From positions 83,747,951 through 83,811,950 of the forward strand of contig CM076197.1 in the NCBI GenBank assembly GCA_038277395.1: 64,000 bases of DNA. The letters are read 5' to 3'. The stretch is from Dryocosmus kuriphilus (taxonomy: Eukaryota > Arthropoda > Insecta > Hymenoptera > Cynipidae). Below are positions 57,562-64,000 of this stretch, one piece after another. The notes beneath the pieces are model-generated. The model worked only from the letters and a program-made list of their open reading frames with translations. It did no database searches and had not been told where the DNA came from. Numbering within the stretch: position 1 is the stretch's first letter; each line of letters opens with the position of its first letter. The position numbers and the translations under genes are program-made.

Positions 57562-60500
57562 ATGTGTAAGTACTATTTTATGTAAAAATTTATGTAAAAT
57601 TTGACTTTCGCGGATTTCACGAAATCTCCACGTTTTGAGACCCTCTGAGTCAGAAAAAACGGTTTTTACGACGGTGTCTGTCTGTCGTCGTTGTCCTTGT
57701 CATTGTCGTTATTCCCATTTGTTTTCTCTATTTTTCTTCTTCATTTTTATACCTTTTTTGTTGCCATTTTTATTTTATTCCATTTTTAATGTCATTTCCA
57801 TTTTATATTATTTTTATTTCACTTAGACTGAAACTTTCAGGGTAATTTTTATTTAATTTCACTGTTAGTGTTATCCTTATTGTATTTTATTTTCATTATC
57901 ATTTGCAATTTCTTTTTTTAATGACACTTTCCTTTCATTTTATTTTCAGTGTGATTTTTGTTCAATTTCAAGTTCACTGTCACTTTATTTCATCTCATTT
58001 CCATTATTATTTTCATTTCATTAATTTTTTAGTGTCCTTTTCATTTTTATTCATTTTTATTCTCATTTTCATTTCATTTAATTTAATTTCCTGTGTTATT
58101 GTCATTTAATTTCACTTTTATTATGATTTTCTTTCTTTTTTATTATCATTTTTAGTGTCATTTGCATTTCATATAATTTTTGGTGTCTTTTTCATTATAT
58201 TGAATTTTTAGTGTCATGATCATGTCATTTTCATTGTTCTTCTTACTTCATGTTACTTCCATTGTCATTTTCATTTTCTTTTCAGTGTTTTGTTTACTTC
58301 GACTAATTTTTATTGTCATTTTCACTTCATTTCGTTTTTATGTCTTCCTCATTTCATTTTATTTTTTTCAGTGCCATGTTCATTTTTTTTTTTTCATATT
58401 GTCGTGTTTATTTGGTTTCATTCTTAGTGTCCTTTTTTTTTTCATTTTTTTTTCATTTTTTCTATGTCATTTCATTTCTTAGTGTCTTTTTTTTCATTTT
58501 TATTGTCATTTCTATTTCATTTCATTTCCAATGTTAGTGTTTTTTTCATTTTTTTCTATCGGAATTTTCATTTCATTACATTTTCAGTGTCCTTTTTCCT
58601 TTTTTTAATGTTTAGTGTCCTTTTCATTTTTATTTAAATTTATTTTTATTTTTTATTAAATTTATTATTAATTAATTAATTTATTTATTTTTATTATTTA
58701 TTTATTTTATTTATAAATTTTTATTAAATTTATTTTATTTAAAGTCATTTTTATTTCATTTCCATTATTATTCTCATTTCATTTAATATTCAGTATCATT
58801 TTTATTTTATCTCATTTCCATTATTATTTTAATTTAAATTCATGTTCAGTTTCATTTTCATTTTATTTCAGTTTTAGTATCATTTTTATTTTATCTATTC
58901 TTTATTGACATTTGTATTGTCATTTTCAATCTTTTTCCTTTTTAATGTTAATTTTATTTCATCTCATTTTTATTGCCATTCACATTTTACATTATTTTTA
59001 TTTTATTTTAATTTTAGATTTTCATTAAATTTCATTTTTAGTGTAATTTTCATTTTATTACACTTTTTGTGTCACTTTAAGTTAATGCAATTTTCATTCT
59101 TTTTCTTGTTTCCCTTTCGTTGTCATTTTCAGTGTAATTTTTATTTCGTTAGATTATTATTGAAATTTTCTTTCTTTTTTCATTTTTGCTATTTTCAGTG
59201 TTATTTTCGTTTCATTTCATTTTTATTGTCATTTTCATTTCATTAAATTTTTAGTGTCATTCTCATTTTTATTCTCGCTTTCGTTTCATTCACTTTAATT
59301 TTCAGTGCTATTTTCCTTTCATTTTTATTTACATTTTCCTTTCTTTAAATTTTTAATGTCATTTTCATTTTTATTCTCCTTTTCATTTCGTTTCATTTAC
59401 TTTGCAGTGTTATTTTCATTTCATTACCTCCTATTTTCCTTTTCATTTCATTAAATTTTTAGTGCGATGTTCCTTTTTGTTCACTTTTATTCTCGTTTTC
59501 ATTGCATTTCATTTGATTTTCAGTGTTATTTTCATTTCATTTTTATTGCCATTTTCATTTCATTACATTTTGAGTGTCGCTTTCATTTTTATTCATTTTA
59601 TTCTCGTTTTCATTTCATTTGAATTAATTTGCAGTGTTATTTTCGTTTCATTTAATCTTTGTTATGATTTTTTATTCTTTTTCATTATCATTTTTAGTTG
59701 CTTCTATTTCATTTCATTTTTAGTTTCATTTTCATTTAATTTAATTTTTAGAGTCGTTTTAAATATATTTCATTTTTAGTGTTTTTATTATTTCATTTCA
59801 TTTTCATCGTCATTCTTACTTCACCTTTTCATTTCATTTACATTGCCATTCTTAGTTCTAATTGTTTTTAGTGTCATTTTCATTTCATTTTATGTTTAAT
59901 GTCCTTTTCATTTCATTTCATTTTCAGTTTCATGTTCATTTTATGTTTTTTTATTGACATTTTTATTTTATTTCATGTTTATTGTCACTTTCACTTTGTA
60001 TTATTTTTATTTCACTTACAGATTAATACTTTCAGTGTCATTTTTATTTCATTTCACTTTTAGTGTTATTTTAATTTTATTTTTATTGCAATTTTCATTT
60101 CACTACATTTTTAGTGTCCTTTTGACTTTCTCTCACTTTATTGTGATTTTCATTTTTGTTCACTTTTATTCTCGTTTTCATTTAATTTAATTTAAATCTT
60201 CAATGTTATTTTCATTTTTTCACTTTTATTATTTCTTTTATTTCTTCTTTATTGTGATTTTCGGTGTCCTCTCCCATTTCCTTTTTAATGAAATTTTCAT
60301 TTTATTTCATGCTTAATGTCCTTCCCATTTTATTTTATTTTGAGTGCCATTTTCATTTCACTTTTTATTCACATTTTTATTTTATTCCATTTTTAATGAC
60401 ATTTTTATTTTTATATTATTTTTCTTTCACTTAGATTGATGCTTTCTGTTTCATTTTTATATCAATTCAATTTTAGTGTTATTTTAGTTTAATTGTTATT

Positions 60501-61607
60501 GTTATTGTCGTTTTCATTTCATCCCATGTTTAGCGAAATTTTTATTTTCTTATATTTCTGGCGTCATTTTCGTCTTATTTTATTGTTATTGTCAATTTTA
60601 TTTCGTTTCATTCTCAGTGTCATTTTTCTCATGTTTATTGTCATTCTTATATCGTTTCATTTTCAATGTTCTTTTTTCCTTTCATTTTTATTAGAATTTT
60701 TATTTCATTACATTTTTAGTGTCCTTTTACCTTTCTTTCATGTTTAGTGTTATCTTCATTTTTATTAATTTTCATTCTCGTTTTCATTTCATTTCATTTA
60801 ATTTTTGGTATTATCTTCGCTTCATTTCATCTTTAGTGTAATTTTCATTTTATTTCATTTTTAATATCATTTTCATTTTATTTCTATTTCATTGTGGGTT
60901 TTATTTCATTTTCATTGTAATTTTCAATGTCTTTCACTTTCAAAGTCACTTTTGTTTTACCTTATTTTTATTGTCATTTTAATTTCGATTCATTCGTTAG
61001 GTCTTTTTTATTTAATCTTATTATTTGAATTTCAACAATTTTAAATTTTCGACAATTCTAAATTTCATGTATTTAAGAAATAGTTTAAAGAAATTTTTTA
61101 AATCCTTAGTTTCGTGGTTGTTTGGAACAACATCCTCCTCCACCCCAACGGAGAACTCAAATGCTGCGGAGGACAATGCCGCAGCAGGGCAGAGCGTGGC
61201 CAAAGCAACTCAGTCTCCTCCTGAAGAGCGGCCAAAGGTTAATAAGAAAATGCAGAAAAGAAGGTAACGTTCATATTCATAATTAAAAAAAATGTCCTCA
61301 TAATAAGTATTTACGTTTTTTAATGGCAAATTGTTTGATTTAGGGAAAGGAAACGTTTTAATAGTAACCAGCGTCGACAGCACTCCAGGAGATCACGGAG
61401 CAATGATCAGGGCCCACAGAGGAAGGAGCAGATCCAGCGAGAGAAACACTTCCCCCTCCCCCTCCTACTTTTCCACATTACCCGCCACACTACCCTCCCC
61501 ACTATCCAGGACATTACCCGCCGCAGTTCCCGCCAAACTACCCGGCATACTACCCGCGCGTCCCCTGCCCCTATGGGGGATGCCCGTCCTGTGTGCCGCG
61601 GTATTGA
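57562..61607 (+). CDS. Unknown three-exon gene, paralogue 2 (MFSWLFG family)
   Basis: Seen: exon 1 ends AAAATGT (ATG 57562-57564) at donor GTAAGTACTA (57566). Intron 1 runs to AATCCTTAG (61109), 3544 bp. Exon 2 (61110-61263) gives MFSWLFGTTSSSTPTENSNA, an Ala/Ser/Glu-rich part and KVNKKMQKR, then donor GTAACG. Intron 2 is 80 bp, ending TGATTTAG (61343). Exon 3 joins in phase 2 as RERKRFNSNQRRQHSRRSR and KEQIQREKHF. Near a C-rich stretch (about 61450-61462) the frame must shift by one to reach PPPPPTFPHYPPHYPPHYP, FPPNYPAYYP and PCPYGGCPSCVPRY, stop TGA 61605-61607. The intron positions, the MFSWLFG start and the FPP..PAY...PC...C..C.PR(Y/F) end match paralogue 1. The frame shift may be a C-run error or real decay. 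Function unknown: a basic Arg/Gln segment followed by Pro/Tyr/His repeats and a Cys tail. No signal peptide or known domain. Confidence 0.6.
57590..57712 (-). repeat. Inverted composite-element fragment at start of intron 1
   Basis: Reverse complement of the element 3' module: GACTTTCGCGGATTTCACGA, CTCCACGTTTTGAGACC and GACGGTGTCTGTCTGTCGTC followed by GTTGTC words correspond to CATGAAATCCGCGAAAGTC, GGTCTCAAAACGTGGAG and the GACAAC tract in the elements at 18.1, 33.3 and 34.7 kb. Confidence 0.85.
57713..61020. repeat. 3.3 kb CATTT-type low-complexity expansion (intron 1)
   Basis: An almost pure stretch of TTTCATTTTCATTTCATTT with TTTTAGTGTCATTTTC variants and nearly no G. Unit-like words such as TTTTTAGTGTCATTTTCATT recur every 40-70 bp, so a longer degenerate unit exists. 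It begins where the GTCGTTGTC-type tract of the inverted element ends. All Phe/Ser/Ile-rich frames here are artefacts. Confidence 0.93.
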
Positions 61608-61609
61608 GG

Positions 61610-63040
61610 AAAGAATGAGGGGGAAGGTTCTACATTTTTGATAAGAATTTCGACTATCTACAAATAACACAAGTTACAATTTTTATATTAAAAAAAAATA
61701 ACGATTTTCTACTGCTTTAGTTTATCGATTATCTTGGTTGTGTTTGTTTATCTGTGACGTAAATTTACTGCTTTACTATAAATTTCCCTTTTCAAGACAA
61801 CTAAACCCCGCTTCAAAGATGGATATTACTATAAAGTTATGTAATTACTCCGTCTCAATTGTAACTCTACTATTTTGTAAATTGCATTTCAGTAATTAAT
61901 ATTGATATTTCTTTGTACTAAGTAAAATGTTATAAAAATTATACACACATTTGTAAATATTTTATACGGAAATACTTTTTTCCTGTATTTTCTCTGTATT
62001 TATGCTACACACAGAACCACCATGTCATTAAAATAGAAAATAATTAATTGATGTGCATAAGTAATTAACTAAAAAAAGAAGAACTTACTCTCACGGACGG
62101 ATGTTATTGGGAGTGTGAGTCGGATGGGTGTTACCATTTACGGGTTACGCATACATGTACAGTGAATGAAGATGTATAAAAATATTCAAATCAAATATCA
62201 TTAATGGTTTTTTTTATCAGGACAGATAGTAAACAGTGTTCAACATAAGTTTTGAAAATCAAAAATGTTCAAACGTTACATATATTTTTAGATGTTACCA
62301 ATTTAATTAATCATAATAAATAATGAATTGTAAATTAATAGGTCGAATTATTTCTGCCGATTGCTTCCAATATTTAATTTAAACAGACATATGGCGAAAG
62401 AGTGAGAGCCCATGCGGCTGCCTGTAACGCATATGGTAAAATCTCTAGAAGACTGTAACCTACCTGAGGGCGGAGTAATTAGTACCAAGACCGTTCATTT
62501 GTATTCAATTCTGATAAAATGTTTTCATGACCTACGACAATTCACTTTCATTGATGAAATTGTAATGTCTCTTTTAATTTGGCAATATCGTGGCTTGCAA
62601 TAGTATTCATTGAATCGTACGGTAATACAGAATATGAAGAGTGCGCGACTACTGGCAGCACCCGCTCGCTGTCATTGTACCCTAAAATTTTTTACACATT
62701 CATCTGTTTCCTATAATAAGTTTACTTTTTTTTTGGACTGATATATTAGAGGCCAATCAGAGCCCTGCACGCTGCCTTCCTAAGCACGTAGACCTCATGC
62801 AACCATTTTTTAACATTTTTGAATAATAATCAGTATAATGGGTAAAGGTTTCAAACAGTTTTCCAAAAAAAATACACCATACCTGCTCAAAAAACAGTAA
62901 CCTATTAGAATATTTTACATTGATACATTGAAACGCTGAACATTTTGATGTTAGAATAAACCAATAGAATTTTGTTTTACTTTTCTAACATAAATGAATT
63001 AACCTTGTACGTACGGACATTTTTTTTTGAATTTAAAAAT
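61610..63040. other. Mostly unannotated downstream region
   Basis: AT-rich. An ATTAAA-like signal at about 61686 could end transcripts of paralogue 2. CATGCGGCTGCCTGTAACGC at 62412 is a short fragment of the repeat block (compare 9482, 10590, 26956, 28050), followed by GGAGTAATTAGTACCA, also from the block. Confidence 0.4.
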
Positions 63041-63045
63041 AGTAT

Positions 63046-63165
63046 ATTACACTACACGGGCCGAAAGTTGAATTTTCGGCCCTGCGCGTCATGCTGCCCG
63101 AGGCGAAGCCGAGGGCAGCATTTCGCGCAGGACCGAGATTTCAACTTTTGGGCCACGTAGTGTAT
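63046..63165. repeat. Fold-back element 1
   Basis: The ends TACACTACACGGGCCGAAAG and TTTTGGGCCACGTAGTGTA are inverted relatives. Inner palindromes are TTCGGCCCTGCGCG/CGCGCAGGACCGA and CTGCCCGAGGCGAAGCCGAG with GGCAG. About 120 bp, able to form one long hairpin. Confidence 0.85.
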
Positions 63166-63167
63166 AC

Positions 63168-63720
63168 GATTTTTCTTCATAGCCGGTCGAAAGTACGTTA
63201 TTAATTTTACTTTTTTTTGACTTTAAATGTTGATAAGCATGTTATTGATGCCTGCCCCTGACATTTGCGGCACGAGCGAAGCGAGTGCTGCTGGTCGTGG
63301 GGGCAGGCATCCCAATACATTCGAAGAGTCAAGTCTAATAATATTTTTCTAAAATAAATTAATTCCACTTTGTTAAAGATGTCTGTATTTCACTAGTCTA
63401 AACATTATATTATATTTATTATAAAATTTATAATTGACGACAAAACAACATTGACAACTACTTCTAAGGTTAGAGGTAACAACAGCAATGACAGAGGTTA
63501 AGAATTAGTTTTAATACACATGAGAAATTCTTTCCTCCCGCCGTTACTTTCGTCTCTGATATTAGGGACGAAAGTACGTACTTTCGACCGAGGTATGATT
63601 CTTTCCTCCCGCCGTTATAGAGGGCGCGCGTGTACTTCCCACAGGGAGTAAATGTTGAACTTTCGTCTCTGATATTAGGGACGAAAGTACGTACTTTCGA
63701 CCGAGTATGAAGAAAAAATT
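63168..63720. repeat. Fold-back element 2 with duplicated right end
   Basis: The left end TTTTTCTTCATAGCCGGTCG (followed by AAAGTACGT) and right end CGACCGAGTATGAAGAAAAAA (preceded by ACGTACTTT) are inverted relatives about 550 bp apart. The right part duplicates TTCTTTCCTCCCGCCGTTA and CTTTCGTCTCTGATATTAGG (63544 and 63661). Inside, GATGCCTGCCCC (63248) and GGGGGCAGGCATC (63299) form a separate hairpin around TTGCGGCACGAGCGAAGCGA. Confidence 0.75.
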
Positions 63721-64000
63721 TTATTGTTTTGAAAAAATCACAATTTATTGTAGCCAACTTTATTCATGTCTAAGAGAAATTGCGGACTACAACGCAAGAT
63801 GAGAAATGCATGAGACTTTTATAAAATATTTTTTCGATAGGAACAACTTTGCTTTTTCGACTTCTCTCCATTCTCTTCTCGATTTTCTACAAAATGCGAA
63901 TTTTCATTTAACATAAACATAAACACTGCATGCAAACGGCTAAACTCAACGCTATTTTTGAGAGTTTAAAAAAGTTATTCATTATAAACAATTTACATTT

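Noticed and set aside
57635..60747. Many Phe/Ser/Ile-rich frames resembling membrane proteins
   Set aside because: They lie in the CATTT-type low-complexity intron and change frame at random.

Overview
This is nuclear DNA of an invertebrate, most likely an insect. The sequence is AT-rich, genes are split by GT-AG introns, one exon encodes an innexin (gap-junction proteins of invertebrates), and the transposon remnants (hAT, RTE, a Sola2-like element, a solo LTR) are of kinds common in arthropods. I cannot name the species or order. The two runs of N are both exactly 500 long, so they are scaffold gaps of unknown size. Much of the first 36 kb carries homopolymer or single-base indels that look like uncorrected long-read error, so broken frames there may be artefacts.

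Layout. 1-877: decayed hAT transposase running into a gap. 1.4-36.7 kb: a large repeat field holding three collinear copies of one block (A 1.4-7.4 kb, B 7.5-19.6 kb, C 24.0-34.8 kb) plus fragments. The block contains a family of about 1.2-1.3 kb elements that have inverted ends, GC-rich hairpins, diverged internal tandem units and a GACAAC-type microsatellite. Copy B carries a clean 2.27 kb insertion with 0.67 kb inverted ends and an AATT duplication, and copy C preserves the empty site. 20.7-24.0 kb interrupts the field and carries minus-strand exon-like coding remnants and a transposase remnant. 36.7-41.5 kb: an AT microsatellite, a second hAT remnant, an innexin exon and a 5' fragment of an RTE retrotransposon. 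41.7-47.1 kb: a helix-turn-helix coding piece and several tandem and inverted repeats.

47.7-48.4 kb and 57.56-61.6 kb: two paralogous three-exon genes of unknown function. Each starts with an exon ending in ATGT, continues into MFSWLFG plus a charged, disordered tail, and ends in a low-complexity exon closing on a Cys-containing tail (CPSCVPRY or CAFCPPRF). Between them lie a MITE-like element, a 166-168 bp tandem array split by a solo LTR with a CGGG duplication, and a family of inverted arms. The second gene's 3.5 kb first intron is almost entirely a CATTT-type simple-sequence expansion.

The last 3 kb holds small fold-back elements. There is no operon, CRISPR array or recognisable tRNA/rRNA. 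The main biological novelty is the paralogous gene pair; the main structural novelty is the composite repeat family that also sits in introns of both genes.
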